A DNA stretch of 38,979 bases from Bdellovibrionales bacterium (GCA_013216195.1 JABSOQ010000017.1:1-38979), one strand, 5' to 3'. Numbered from the stretch's first letter, positions 25,912-34,253 are shown. The notes: generated by a model not told the origin, from the sequence alone. Numbers and translations: made by a program.

Positions 25912-26294
25912 TGAAAGGCGTAAGGGTCATTCTTGCCCTTACGGTGTCTGTGGTTATGTCATCGCTGTCAGCTTCGGCCCTCGAGTTAGAGCAATATCAA
26001 TGGAAGAACCGAATATTGCTGTTGAACGCTGATGATGTAGATCAATCAGCAGCTCAAATGCAGAGGTTTCTTGATTCTCAAGCTGAGTGCGAAGAGCGAG
26101 ATCTTATAATCTTTGAAATTACAGAAGGTGAAGTGAGCCGAAAGTTTGGTTTTAATAAAACTGTCTTCTCCATGGTGCTTATTGGTAAAGACGGGGGCGT
26201 TAAGAAGCGGTTTTCATCACTAACCGAGATGACTGAAGTTTTTGAAATTATCGACTCGATGCCGATGCGGCGAAGAGAAATGAAGCAGAAGTAA
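25911..26294 (+). CDS. Exported DUF4174 domain protein
   Basis: The 127-residue protein has a signal peptide ('VILALTVSVVMSSLSASA'), then the DUF4174 pattern: 'YQWKNRILLLNADDVDQSAAQMQRFL', 'CEERDLIIFEI', 'FSMVLIGKDGGVKKRFSSL' and the tail 'IDSMPMRRREM'. DUF4174 is a thioredoxin-like fold family of unknown function. The GTG start shares one base with the preceding TAG. It is the last gene of the moxR operon. Confidence 0.86.
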   Translation: MKGVRVILALTVSVVMSSLSASALELEQYQWKNRILLLNADDVDQSAAQMQRFLDSQAECEERDLIIFEITEGEVSRKFGFNKTVFSMVLIGKDGGVKKRFSSLTEMTEVFEIIDSMPMRRREMKQK

Positions 26295-26373
26295 GTGGCT
26301 TAAACCCCGCAATCTTGGCCGATCTAGCTCCACTAGGGCGGTATTGGCCTGTTCAGCCACGGAACCTGCTAAT

Positions 26374-26688
26374 ATGCCTCTAATGGGTATTTCAAGAAAA
26401 ACCAAAGATGATTGGGCTGAGTTATCAGCAGAAGACCAAGACCGAATAGTTCGAATGGCTTGGGAGGATCGAACAAGTTTCGAGGCGATCCAGCGTCAGT
26501 TTGGTTTGACACCAAATCAAGTCGAGAGATTCATGCGGACTCAACTCGATGAGAAGGCCTATCGTCGCTGGCGTAAGCGTGCATCAGAACGAGGGCACCT
26601 TAAACAAGGTCGACTTCGCCCAGAGTCTGTCGACCGTTTCAAATGCACTCGGCAAAGATCTGATGGAAGCACCAAAGGTTGGAAGTGA
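26374..26688 (+). CDS. TIGR03643/DUF2805 family small protein
   Basis: From the ATG at 26374, the product has about 104 residues and includes the family core 'LSAEDQDRIVRMAWEDRTSFEAIQRQFGLTPNQVERFMR' in pieces. It is followed by 'YRRWRKRASERG' and a basic tail. The core resembles a helix-turn-helix fold, but no DNA-binding role has been shown to my knowledge. An alternative ATG lies at 26383. It is convergent with the membrane protein gene 2 nt downstream. Confidence 0.83.
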   Translation: MPLMGISRKTKDDWAELSAEDQDRIVRMAWEDRTSFEAIQRQFGLTPNQVERFMRTQLDEKAYRRWRKRASERGHLKQGRLRPESVDRFKCTRQRSDGSTKGWK

Positions 26689-26690
26689 GC

Positions 26691-27251
26691 TTAAGCACTT
26701 AGCCTAAACTCAGTTTCAGTAACTTCAAATTTTGCGGTTGCCCTGCGGGCAAGAAACAGATCTTGGTAGTTGGGCAGTGAGTATTTTTTTCGGGCTCTAG
26801 AATTGAGTGCTAAGCGAGGCAGTGTCACGGCCAAGGCTGATAATGTTGAAAAGGCAATATGAACCCATAGCGTGTCTGGTGACGCCACTAAGGCATATGC
26901 CTCTACGAGACCAATGTGGGCCGTAGGGTCTATTAGGCTAGTCATGGAAGTTGCCAGGGCCACAGCTGCAGGAAGTAAAAATACCGATAGATAAAAGGTC
27001 GGAAAGAACACAAGCAGAAGCATTTCATGGGTCGTCATATAGACTGTCGGTTTGTAGTCTATTCCCAATTTGTACAAGGCTCTGTCGGCCGGTGTGATGA
27101 GCTCGTTATCTGCAATTTGCCTGGCATCAAGCCAAGCCTCAAACTTCTTATAAAAAGTCATAGAATGCCACCCTTCATGCAACTTCAGTAACAAGTATTG
27201 TGCCGGGTGAGCCATAAGCTGTTGATTGAAGGCTGTCTCATAATTTGACAC
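26691..27251 (-). CDS. Hypothetical membrane protein
   Basis: The 186-residue protein has two or three hydrophobic segments ('MLLLVFFPTFYLSVFLLPAAVALA' near residues 78-100, and 'LWVHIAFSTLSALAVTLPRLAL' near 128-150). The N-terminal part is soluble and contains 'HEGWHSMTFYKKFEAWLDAR'. I do not recognise the family. A GTG start was chosen; the ribosome-binding site is weak. It lies between the katG terminator and a convergent small gene. Confidence 0.55.
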   Translation of the reverse strand: MSNYETAFNQQLMAHPAQYLLLKLHEGWHSMTFYKKFEAWLDARQIADNELITPADRALYKLGIDYKPTVYMTTHEMLLLVFFPTFYLSVFLLPAAVALATSMTSLIDPTAHIGLVEAYALVASPDTLWVHIAFSTLSALAVTLPRLALNSRARKKYSLPNYQDLFLARRATAKFEVTETEFRLSA

Positions 27252-27358
27252 CTGCCACGTAGGTTATGAAATATGAACTTAGTTAAAAAACCTTCTTTTA
27301 AATCGTGTTCTCAAATTGTTGCAACTGTTTCGATTTCGAGGTGATGGTCTTCAGGCAT

Positions 27359-27386
27359 AAAAAAAGGGCCTCTTATGAGGCCCTTT
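27359..27386 (-). terminator. Rho-independent terminator of katG
   Basis: A perfect 10-bp stem (27363-27372 with 27377-27386) and a 4-nt loop are followed, on the minus strand, by a run of T residues (27359-27365). It sits about 30 nt after the katG stop. Confidence 0.9.
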
Positions 27387-27416
27387 GAAATTCAAGAATC
27401 AATTGTCTACAGAGAA

Positions 27417-29648
27417 CTAGAACATGTCTGCATGCATGACTTTAGAAAAGGCCGCCGCAAAATCTTTTGCGAACTGCTTTCTGCCATCGTCTGATGCATA
27501 GACTTCTGCGATTGCTCTTAGTTCAGCACTAGATCCAAACATCAAGTCAACAGCCGTAGCAGTGTACTTCACTTTACCGGAGGCTCTGTCGACTCCCTCG
27601 TACATGCCTTCAGTAGAGGCCTTTCTCCACATGGTTGACATGTCGAGCAGGTTTACGAAGAAGTCATTGCTGAGTTGACCTGGTCTATCAGTGAATACAC
27701 CGTGTTTCGTGCCGCCAGTGTTGGCATTTAGCGCTCTCATTCCACCGACTAAAACAGTCATTTCAGGAACTGACAGCCCAAGTAGAGCTGCTTTGTCGAT
27801 CATCGCGTTCACTGGTGAGAAGTAGCTCGCCTTTGTGTAGTAGTTTCTGAAGCCGTCAGCCTTGGGCTCGAGGGCTTCGAACGATTTCGCATCAGTTTGC
27901 TTTTCAGTCGCATCAGTTCGGCCAGCCTTAAAGGGAACGCGAACGGCGTTGCCAGCTAGTCGCGAGGCTTTTTCTACTGCAGCAACACCACCCAATACAA
28001 TTGTATCAGCCAGTGAAACGCGAACACCTTTCGGAAGCGACTTGTTGAATTTCTCTTGCACGCTAGTGAGAGTTTTAAGTGACGAGGCCAGCTCATCAGG
28101 GTTGTTAACAGCCCATCCTGATTGAGGAGCTAAACGAACTCGAGCACCGTTTGCGCCACCGCGCATGTCTGTGTCGCGAAAGCTAGATGCTGAAGCCCAA
28201 GCAGTTCTCACAAGTTGTGGGATAGTAAGGCCAGAGGCCAAGATCTTCTTCTTCAGTGAGTTGATTTGGCTGTTGTTGATCTTTCGGTAAGTTCTCTTTG
28301 GCACTGGATCTTGCCAGATCAAGATTTCTTTTGGTGACTCACTTCCGATGTAGCGAGCTCGTGGGCCCATATCTCGGTGAGTAAGTTTGAACCATGCTTT
28401 GGCAAATGCTCTCTCAAAACCTTTAGGATCTTTCAGCCAACCTTGAGTAATTTTTCGGTAAGCCGGGTCAAACTTGAGTGCCAGGTCAGTTGTGAACATG
28501 ATCGGCTGGTGCTTTTTACCTTTGATGTGAGCATCAGGAACAGTGTTCGCTGCTGCACCATCTTTCGGTACCCATTGAATTGCACCTGTAGGGCTTTTAG
28601 TCTTTTCCCATTCGAATGCATAGAGATTAGCAAGATATTGCATAGACCATTGAGTTGGTGTCGAAGTCCAGGCGCCTTCGAGGCCGCTAGTCACAGTGTC
28701 TTCTGAATGACCTTTGCCACATTTATTTTTCCAACCAAAGCCTTGCTTCTCTAAAGATTCATTAGAAGGTGCCTTGCCTACACAGCTAACTTTGTGTGCT
28801 CCGTGAGCCTTTCCGAAGGTGTGACCACCAGCGATCAAAGCCGCTGTTTCTTCATCGTTCATTGCCATCAGGCCAAATGATTCGCGAATCGACTTTGCAG
28901 CCAAAAGTGGATCAGGGTTTCCGCCAGGGCCCTCTGGGTTGACATAAATCAAGCCCATTTGAACGGCGCCAAGAGGCTTGCGAAGTTTACCGTTTCCATC
29001 TCTTCTGTTGGCTTCAAGCATCTCATGCTCTGGGCCCCAGTAGACCAAGTCTGGTTCCCAATCATCAGATCTTCCACCTGCGAAACCGAAGGTTTGGAAG
29101 CCCATGTCTTCAAGGGCCACGTTGCCAGCAAGAACCATGATGTCAGCCCATGAAAGGCTGCGACCATATTTTTTCTTGATAGGCCATAGCAGCCTACGAG
29201 CTTTGTCGAGGTTTCCATTATCTGGCCAACTATTTAGAGGTTCGAAGCGTTGTTGTCCTCCGCCGGCTCCGCCGCGACCATCGTGAATTCTGTAAGTACC
29301 AGCACTGTGCCATGCCATACGAATAAAGAATGGAGCATAGGTTCCATAGTCAGCAGGCCACCACGGCTGAGAGTCTTTTAGAACTTTGCTAATATCTGCT
29401 TTTACTGCTTTGAGATTCAATTTTTTAAAAGCTTTTGCATAATCAAAGTCATCTCCGTAGGGGTTTGACTCAGCAGCGTGCTGCCTCAGTGGGTTGAGGT
29501 TGATCATTTCTGGGAACCAGAATGAATTTGGCTTTGCAACGCCTTTAGCAAAAAGGTTGGCTGACTTATCTCTTTTTGTGGATGATGACGAACACCCCAT
29601 GGCTGCTACAGCGACAGCGGCGACCACAAACATCATTGTGTGTTTCAT
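27417..29648 (-). CDS. katG: Catalase-peroxidase KatG with a lipoprotein signal peptide
   Basis: The 743-residue protein is a full-length two-domain catalase-peroxidase. Distal-side residues Arg110, Trp113 and His114 ('[11 protein letters not shown]') are present, as is Tyr235 ('IYVNPEGP'). Met261 is within '[20 protein letters not shown]', which also carries the proximal haem ligand His276. The Trp113-Tyr235-Met261 triad needed for catalase activity is therefore complete. The N-terminus is not cytoplasmic-like: it is a hydrophobic signal with a lipobox ('AVAVAAMGC', Cys19) and a Ser-rich linker. The enzyme is probably exported and lipid-anchored. A GGGG sequence precedes the ATG, and a strong terminator follows the gene. 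Confidence 0.96.
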   Translation of the reverse strand: MKHTMMFVVAAVAVAAMGCSSSSTKRDKSANLFAKGVAKPNSFWFPEMINLNPLRQHAAESNPYGDDFDYAKAFKKLNLKAVKADISKVLKDSQPWWPADYGTYAPFFIRMAWHSAGTYRIHDGRGGAGGGQQRFEPLNSWPDNGNLDKARRLLWPIKKKYGRSLSWADIMVLAGNVALEDMGFQTFGFAGGRSDDWEPDLVYWGPEHEMLEANRRDGNGKLRKPLGAVQMGLIYVNPEGPGGNPDPLLAAKSIRESFGLMAMNDEETAALIAGGHTFGKAHGAHKVSCVGKAPSNESLEKQGFGWKNKCGKGHSEDTVTSGLEGAWTSTPTQWSMQYLANLYAFEWEKTKSPTGAIQWVPKDGAAANTVPDAHIKGKKHQPIMFTTDLALKFDPAYRKITQGWLKDPKGFERAFAKAWFKLTHRDMGPRARYIGSESPKEILIWQDPVPKRTYRKINNSQINSLKKKILASGLTIPQLVRTAWASASSFRDTDMRGGANGARVRLAPQSGWAVNNPDELASSLKTLTSVQEKFNKSLPKGVRVSLADTIVLGGVAAVEKASRLAGNAVRVPFKAGRTDATEKQTDAKSFEALEPKADGFRNYYTKASYFSPVNAMIDKAALLGLSVPEMTVLVGGMRALNANTGGTKHGVFTDRPGQLSNDFFVNLLDMSTMWRKASTEGMYEGVDRASGKVKYTATAVDLMFGSSAELRAIAEVYASDDGRKQFAKDFAAAFSKVMHADMF

Positions 29649-29817
29649 GAAAACCCCTTTCCAAGTTTTTGAGACTTGAAAAGTGTGGCACAGTTCCTAC
29701 CGGGGGGCTAACAATAAATAACTAATATTTAATAGGTTTTAGCTATCGGGCACTGAAAAATCATAATGATTTGGGTGGGTTTGCTAACGTGGTCTTCTCA
29801 GCGAGTCTGCATTTTTA

Positions 29818-30636
29818 CTAGTGGCCGACTTTAGCGGGCAGGGCTTTGTTCTTTAGTTCCATCAAGCCCACGCAAACAGCACCTGCGACAAGCCCGATGA
29901 GACAATTTTGCACATGTTCATTTGTGTACAAGGGCAAATGAAAAGTGTGAGCTAAAATGCCCCCGCCGACCAATAGCATGGCGACTGTGCCGATTACTCC
30001 CAGGCCCTTCATGGTGTAGGGCATGATTCTCACCAAAGAGGAGCCCACTCTCTTAAAGCCCTTTTTCATCAACGAAAGCCCGAGGTCATCAATTTTCACA
30101 ACAGCCGCAACCAATCCGTAAATAATTATCGAGGCAGCAAGACCAACTGCAATAAGAGTTAACACTTGTGTTAGAAAATCGCCTGACAGTGTACTTTTCG
30201 CAATCACAATGATCTCAATGGAGAGAATGAGATCGGTGCGAATCGCACCTTTTACTTTTTCTTTTTCAGGTATCGTCTTGCGGTCTTGCTTTGTCTTTTC
30301 GTTGCTGTGAAACAGCTTTTCAACAATTTTGTGAACGCCTTCATAGCTGAGGTATAGGCCTCCAATAACCATGATAACGGTCAGCAGTGGCGGGTAGACG
30401 GCCATTAGCACTAACACTCCTACGATGCAGTAGAATTTGTTTAGCAAAGAGCCAATAAAAATGGCCTTTACCATAGGAAGCTCTCGATCTGGGCTTACGC
30501 CGTCGACCACACCTGCATTTACAGCCAGATCGTCAGACATCAGTGCACTGGTTTTTTGCATCGCCACTTTGCTCATGACAGCGACGTCGTCAAGAGTTGT
30601 AGCAATATCATCAAGAAGCGTTAACAAACTGACCAT
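29818..30636 (-). CDS. DUF808 (YedI-like) inner-membrane protein
   Basis: The 272-residue protein opens 'LLTLLDDIATTLDDVAVMSK', contains 'DDLAVNAGVVDGVSPDRELPMV', and has several hydrophobic segments ('YCIVGVLVLMAVYPPLLTVI', 'VLTLIAVGLAASIIIYGLVAAVV', 'VIGTVAMLLVGGGILAHTF', 'LIGLVAGAVCVGLM'). These match the DUF808/YedI family of unknown function. Length is slightly below that of E. coli YedI (about 305). Confidence 0.88.
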   Translation of the reverse strand: MVSLLTLLDDIATTLDDVAVMSKVAMQKTSALMSDDLAVNAGVVDGVSPDRELPMVKAIFIGSLLNKFYCIVGVLVLMAVYPPLLTVIMVIGGLYLSYEGVHKIVEKLFHSNEKTKQDRKTIPEKEKVKGAIRTDLILSIEIIVIAKSTLSGDFLTQVLTLIAVGLAASIIIYGLVAAVVKIDDLGLSLMKKGFKRVGSSLVRIMPYTMKGLGVIGTVAMLLVGGGILAHTFHLPLYTNEHVQNCLIGLVAGAVCVGLMELKNKALPAKVGH

Positions 30637-30671
30637 AATGAAACTCTAGTGTAGTGCGGCAGAGATCGCAA

Positions 30672-31262
30672 TCACTTCCAGCGAGCCTTGAAGCCAATAG
30701 TTGCGATCAGTCCGTTTAGCAAATCTGGTCGCCCTGCGATTCTGTCAGCTTTCGGGAAGCCAACAAGCCAGCCACCTTCTACGAAAAAGTACCCATACAA
30801 AAATTCGTCAGGTTTACGGGTGCGTGCATATTGCGCATAAGGCAGGTCAAAGCCGAAAGCAATGCGGCTTCCCCATTGACCGGTTTCTTCAAAGACGATG
30901 TCTTCATTGTTTAAAGTGTAGAGTGCGTTGATGTCGAGGTAGCTATTGTTGGCATAGCCTTCAACAATACGGCGAATTCTCAAGCCCACAGATGCCATCG
31001 GAACTGTCTCATCTGAGACATTCAAAGACTCCATACCGAATAGTACACTGTAGCTGTCTTTGCGTTTTTCAGTTGCGTGAGGCTTGACCATTAGGGTTCG
31101 AGACTCCAGCAAAAATCTGAGGCCCGAGCCATCGTTTGCGCTGCCGAAGCCAAATTCGTATCCCCAGCCCAAAGGTGGTTCAGCGGGAGGTTCTGCAAAA
31201 CTTGAATTGTAAAAGCTGGTGATAAGCAGTAGCGCAATGAGTTTGGAGGTCATTCGAATCAT
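30672..31262 (-). CDS. Hypothetical exported protein, possible outer-membrane beta-barrel
   Basis: The 196-residue protein has a signal peptide ('LIALLLITSFYNSSFAEPP'). The mature part is made of alternating hydrophobic and polar strands ending in aromatic residues ('WGYEFGFGSAN', 'DSYSVLFGME', 'YGYFFVEGGWLVGF', 'LIATIGFKARWK'). This looks like a small outer-membrane barrel. No family is recognised. It lies about 35 nt upstream of the DUF808 gene on the same strand. Confidence 0.6.
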   Translation of the reverse strand: MIRMTSKLIALLLITSFYNSSFAEPPAEPPLGWGYEFGFGSANDGSGLRFLLESRTLMVKPHATEKRKDSYSVLFGMESLNVSDETVPMASVGLRIRRIVEGYANNSYLDINALYTLNNEDIVFEETGQWGSRIAFGFDLPYAQYARTRKPDEFLYGYFFVEGGWLVGFPKADRIAGRPDLLNGLIATIGFKARWK

Positions 31263-31519
31263 TATCGTGGTCCCGTTGGGTTTTATTGTTATACGGCATC
31301 ATTATGGCTTGGGATCTTCAGAAGAGCTAACCTATTGATTATTGATGCGTGATGACGATTTTTGAACACAGACCAAGCAAAATATGCACTGTCTTGCCTG
31401 TCAGATGCCGTGAGTTTCAGTACACAAATTGTCTCTTGCGAGCAAAAATGGCGGGGGTATAGTCGTTAGCTTTAAGACATTTAGTATTGAAAACTAAGCT
31501 CTCTATGGAGGATATGAAT

Positions 31520-32233
31520 ATGAAAATCATGAGTTTCGTGATCTTGGGTGCTTTGATGTCTTTTGCCCCCCTCAGCTTTGCTGGAAAATTTAAGAAGTGT
31601 GATAAGCAAGAAAGACAGTGCCTTAAGAACCCTCTTCGAAAAGCTAGCGGCGATTGCAAGAAGGCCAAAAGACGCTGCGAAAAAGATATGAAAAAGAAGA
31701 TGGCTAAAAGAACTGAAAAAGCCAACCGACCTCTTCCTGTAGAGCGAGTAGAAGGTGATCTTCTTGCGAACTCTGCTTTCGAAGATATGAAGGGCTCTTC
31801 TCCTGCTAGTTGGCAGATGGTTGGCTCAAAAAAGAATTGGCAAGCGCACGGCGGTAGAAAGCATGCCCGCACAGGTTCAACAGCTATTCAGCTTAAGAAT
31901 GGTTCAGGTAAATTCAGCCAGTTGGTGCCGCTTCCTGGCGAAGGTAAATCTCGCGGTTTCTACAAGCTAAGATACTGGGTTAGAGGCGAAGGCGTTGGCG
32001 CAGGCAGTAAAGTTTCTGTTCTTTCAGAAGCTATGTCTCGATCGAAATCTACTTCGGACAGACTTGGTGAGCATAGAGCTCTAAAGAACGAGTGGACAAT
32101 GCACGAAAAGACAATCGCCATTAAGGGTGATGAGTTTGCAGCTCGTGTTAGTTTCTCTTGGAACATTGACAGAAACGATGCCAAGAAGAACGGAACAATT
32201 TGGATTGATGACGTCTCTCTAGTTAAAGAGTAG
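31520..32233 (+). CDS. Exported protein with Cys/Lys-rich N-terminus and carbohydrate-binding-module-like domain
   Basis: With the ATG at 31520 (GGAGG about 8 nt before), the protein has 237 residues. It has a signal peptide ('IMSFVILGALMSFAPLSFAG'). A short highly basic segment with four cysteines follows ('KKCDKQERQC', 'DCKKAKRRC'), and then a domain starting 'LLANSAFEDMKGSSPASWQM' and ending 'TIWIDDVSLVKE'. That start and end are typical of CBM4/9-type jelly-roll domains that bind glycans. The glycan and role are unknown. It is followed by a clear terminator and is probably monocistronic. Confidence 0.7.
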   Translation: MKIMSFVILGALMSFAPLSFAGKFKKCDKQERQCLKNPLRKASGDCKKAKRRCEKDMKKKMAKRTEKANRPLPVERVEGDLLANSAFEDMKGSSPASWQMVGSKKNWQAHGGRKHARTGSTAIQLKNGSGKFSQLVPLPGEGKSRGFYKLRYWVRGEGVGAGSKVSVLSEAMSRSKSTSDRLGEHRALKNEWTMHEKTIAIKGDEFAARVSFSWNIDRNDAKKNGTIWIDDVSLVKE

Positions 32234-32256
32234 TACATCGCATTCGAGTTTTTTTG

Positions 32257-32287
32257 AAAAAGCCGCTGATATTCAGGCGGCTTTTTT
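32257..32287 (+). terminator. Rho-independent terminator
   Basis: A stem (AAAAAGCCGC with a matching GCGGCTTTTT, extended by a CTGA/TCAG inner stem with one bulge) ends in a run of T residues about 25 nt after the CBM-like gene. Confidence 0.85.
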
Positions 32288-32362
32288 GTTTAGAGTTGTA
32301 GGCTGCTAATAGGCCTGTTCAAAGCTTTTCTTTGCGGTTAAAAGTCAAACTAGGAGTCAGGT

Positions 32363-32734
32363 GTGCATGTGAATCATTCAGCGAACTCAGAGCCCGAACC
32401 AGAGATTGGGTTTGATGACTTTATGAAGGTCGATATAAGGGTGGGCACTATTAAATCGGCTGAAGTTTTCAAAGAGGCGCGAAAGCCAGCTTACATTCTC
32501 ATGATAGACTTTGGAGACCCGATAGGTATCAAAAAGTCGAGTGCTCAAATTACAGAGCACTACGATTGTGAGAACTTGCCTGGTAAGAAGGTGGCGGCAG
32601 TGGTGAACTTTGCAGCTCGGCAGATTGGCCCGATCCGGTCAGAGGTTCTAACTTTAGGTTTTCCTGATGAGCAGGGCAGGGTGGTGTTGTTTTCGCCTGA
32701 TCAGAGCGTACCCAATGGAGCCAGGCTGTTCTAG
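32363..32734 (+). CDS. csaA: CsaA-type tRNA-binding domain protein
   Basis: The 123-residue protein is essentially one OB-fold tRNA-binding domain. Its features are 'FDDFMKVDIRVGTIKSAEVF', 'EARKPAYILMIDFGDPIGIKKSSAQIT', 'KVAAVVNFAARQIG' and the C-terminal 'VPNGARLF'. These match CsaA, a chaperone-like protein related to the Trbp111/MetRS C-domain. The start is taken at GTG 32363, 6 nt after AGGAG; another GTG lies at 32361 in a different frame. Confidence 0.92.
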   Translation: MHVNHSANSEPEPEIGFDDFMKVDIRVGTIKSAEVFKEARKPAYILMIDFGDPIGIKKSSAQITEHYDCENLPGKKVAAVVNFAARQIGPIRSEVLTLGFPDEQGRVVLFSPDQSVPNGARLF

Positions 32735-32834
32735 CTAGGCACTAATAATGATTGCCCTATCTCCGCTCGCGAATGGCGGCTCATTGGTGATGGAGGCTTA
32801 CTGACCCTCTGATTAGCTGATGACCTTTTAGAGG

Positions 32835-32851
32835 TAAATAAAATTTATTTA
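32835..32851. repeat. A/T-rich inverted repeat (TAAATAAA-A-TTTATTTA)
   Basis: A perfect 8-bp inverted repeat with a 1-nt centre. A related sequence (GTAAATA with TATTTAC) occurs about 110 nt downstream. It may be a protein-binding site, but A/T-rich palindromes also arise by chance. Confidence 0.5.
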
Positions 32852-32890
32852 TAAATTAGTTTGACTTCAGCTGAGCAATCTCGCGAATAA

Positions 32891-32926
32891 AGATTCCCAG
32901 ATTCCCAGATTCCCAGATTCCCAGAT
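32891..32926 (+). repeat. 8-bp tandem repeat AGATTCCC
   Basis: Four perfect head-to-tail copies of AGATTCCC plus a partial fifth (AGATTC). This is a microsatellite-like tract that could vary in copy number by slipped-strand pairing. Confidence 0.95.
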
Positions 32927-32953
32927 TCTGCAGAGGTAAGATTTAAGTGCACA

Positions 32954-32972
32954 GTAAATAAATTCTATTTAC
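32954..32972. repeat. Inverted repeat GTAAATA-N5-TATTTAC
   Basis: A perfect 7-bp inverted repeat with a 5-nt spacer, 176 nt before the likely TetR start. It resembles the inverted repeat at 32835-32851. Confidence 0.5.
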
Positions 32973-33074
32973 CACAGCCAGAATCTCGCCCGAGAGCAGG
33001 GTTTTGCCTGCTTAGAAAAACCTTCAATTCATAAATCAATAAAATTAGATACTTAGAGCAGTCTCTTCTATTTT

Positions 33075-33088
33075 TTGAACGCGTTCAA
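33075..33088. promoter_or_regulatory. TetR-type operator 1 (perfect 14-bp palindrome)
   Basis: TTGAACGCGTTCAA is a perfect palindrome. It shares the half-site TTGAAC with operator 2, which lies 49 nt downstream (first base to first base). It is likely a binding site for the adjacent TetR regulator (autoregulation), by inference from its location and symmetry. Confidence 0.75.
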
Positions 33089-33123
33089 TATTTTCTCGAC
33101 AACGAGGCCGACTTGAGGCATTA

Positions 33124-33139
33124 TTTGAACATGTTCAAA
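33124..33139. promoter_or_regulatory. TetR-type operator 2 overlapping the tetR start
   Basis: TTTGAACATGTTCAAA is a perfect 16-bp palindrome with the same TTGAAC/GTTCAA half-sites as operator 1. The ATG at its centre (33131) is the likely start codon of the regulator itself. Confidence 0.75.
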
Positions 33140-33832
33140 ACTACTGAAAAAGCTCAAAATACTAAGAAGCACCTCTTTGACGTCGCGATTCAAGCCTTCG
33201 CAGATCAAGGTTTCGATAAAACGACAATGAGGGGGTTGGCAAAGATGGCAGGGGTGACCCCTAGCCACTTCTACTATTATTACCCCTCTAAAGAGAGCTT
33301 GGTGATGTCTTATTACGAGCTCTCTCAGCAGCAACATGAAGAGGCCATGGGCGAATACTTCACCCAGGAGCGCAACTTCGAAAAGAGACTTCACCGCCTC
33401 TTCAGAACAAAGGTTGAGACGGCCGAGCCCTACAAAGACATGGCTCGAAGTTTGTTTCGTACTGCGGCCGATCCTAGGAGCCCGATGTCTCCCTTTTCGG
33501 AGCAGTCACGTGACCTGAGAACTCAGGCCATGATGATGTGCAAAGAGCTGGTTGAAACTTCTGATGAAGACTTTCATCCAAGACTCAAAGAGACTCTGCC
33601 TCATTATCTTTGGTTGTTAATGTTGGGGATCATTCTTTTTTGGATCTACGACAGAAGTGAAGGCTCCAAAAACACCTTTGATCTAGTCGACAAAGTTGTG
33701 CCGCTTCTTGTGAGTTTTCACAAGTCTCTTAACTCACCTCTTGGGCTTTTGGTGAGAGGGCGTGTTTTTGGCATCTTAGACGATTTTGATGGACTGTTTG
33801 ATTTTTCTGAAACGAACAACAAAGGAGAGTAA
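33131..33832 (+). CDS. TetR/AcrR-family transcriptional regulator
   Basis: This 233-residue protein (239 if started at TTG 33113) has the TetR N-terminal helix-turn-helix: 'KKHLFDVAIQAFADQGFDKTTMRGLAKMAGVTPSHFYYYYPSKESLV' in outline. A helical ligand-binding domain of about 170 residues follows ('HYLWLLMLGIILFWIYDRSEG'). The ligand is unknown. The ATG at 33131 lies inside operator 2; a TTG at 33113 has a GAGG 5 nt before it and is also possible. The two palindromes suggest negative autoregulation that would also cover the membrane protein gene 2 nt downstream. Confidence 0.9.
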   Translation: MFKTTEKAQNTKKHLFDVAIQAFADQGFDKTTMRGLAKMAGVTPSHFYYYYPSKESLVMSYYELSQQQHEEAMGEYFTQERNFEKRLHRLFRTKVETAEPYKDMARSLFRTAADPRSPMSPFSEQSRDLRTQAMMMCKELVETSDEDFHPRLKETLPHYLWLLMLGIILFWIYDRSEGSKNTFDLVDKVVPLLVSFHKSLNSPLGLLVRGRVFGILDDFDGLFDFSETNNKGE

Positions 33833-33834
33833 CT

Positions 33835-34197
33835 ATGTTACCAATAGCGTATCACAGTGTTTATCTGGCATTGTCTGTGGTGTTCACCATATTGGTAGGC
33901 CAGAATCTATACCGCAATGGCTATCGCTTTTTGCTAGATGCATTCGATAGTGATGAGGAGATGGCGGGGTCTATAAATAGGCTGTTGCTCACAGGTTTTT
34001 ATCTGGTCAACTTTGGCCTTGTGTCTTTGTTTGTGAGCATTGGCAGTGTGCCCACTGATGCAGGCGAGGTGTTTCAGGCCATGACATTCAAGCTGGGTTG
34101 GGTTCTGCTTGTTCTTGGTGGAATGCACTTTTTTAATATGAAGAATGTGGCCAAGATCCGCAGCAAAGCGAAGGCAAAAGTGGCCTACGCGCGTTGA
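33835..34197 (+). CDS. Small membrane protein co-transcribed with the TetR regulator
   Basis: The 120-residue protein has three predicted membrane helices ('VYLALSVVFTILVGQNLY', 'LLTGFYLVNFGLVSLFVSI', 'LGWVLLVLGGMHFFNM') and a basic C-terminus. It starts 2 nt after the regulator stop with AAGGAG before the ATG, so it is probably the regulator's operon partner and target. I do not recognise the family; it is too small for a typical efflux pump. A terminator follows. Confidence 0.7.
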   Translation: MLPIAYHSVYLALSVVFTILVGQNLYRNGYRFLLDAFDSDEEMAGSINRLLLTGFYLVNFGLVSLFVSIGSVPTDAGEVFQAMTFKLGWVLLVLGGMHFFNMKNVAKIRSKAKAKVAYAR

Positions 34198-34224
34198 GAG
34201 GTTTCATTTCTCAATACCAATTGA

Positions 34225-34253
34225 AGTGCCGAGCTTAAGTCTCGGCACTTTTT
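34225..34253 (+). terminator. Rho-independent terminator
   Basis: A perfect 9-bp stem (AGTGCCGAG with CTCGGCACT) and a 7-nt loop end in TTTTT, about 28 nt after the small membrane protein gene. Confidence 0.9.

Larger units (their letters stand above)
32735..33112. other. AT-rich intergenic region with repeats
   Basis: No gene was recognised in this stretch between csaA and the TetR gene. It holds an 8-bp tandem repeat, two A/T-rich inverted repeats and the first TetR-type palindrome (listed separately). No convincing terminator for csaA was seen. Confidence 0.7.

Noticed and set aside
29662-29678. CAAGT-N7-ACTTG inverted repeat upstream of katG as an operator
   Set aside because: A 5-bp match is too short to separate from chance and no regulator gene is adjacent.
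31417-31872. 151-codon minus-strand frame overlapping the CBM-like gene
   Set aside because: It is antisense to the start of a gene with a good ribosome-binding site and signal peptide; no family resemblance was seen.
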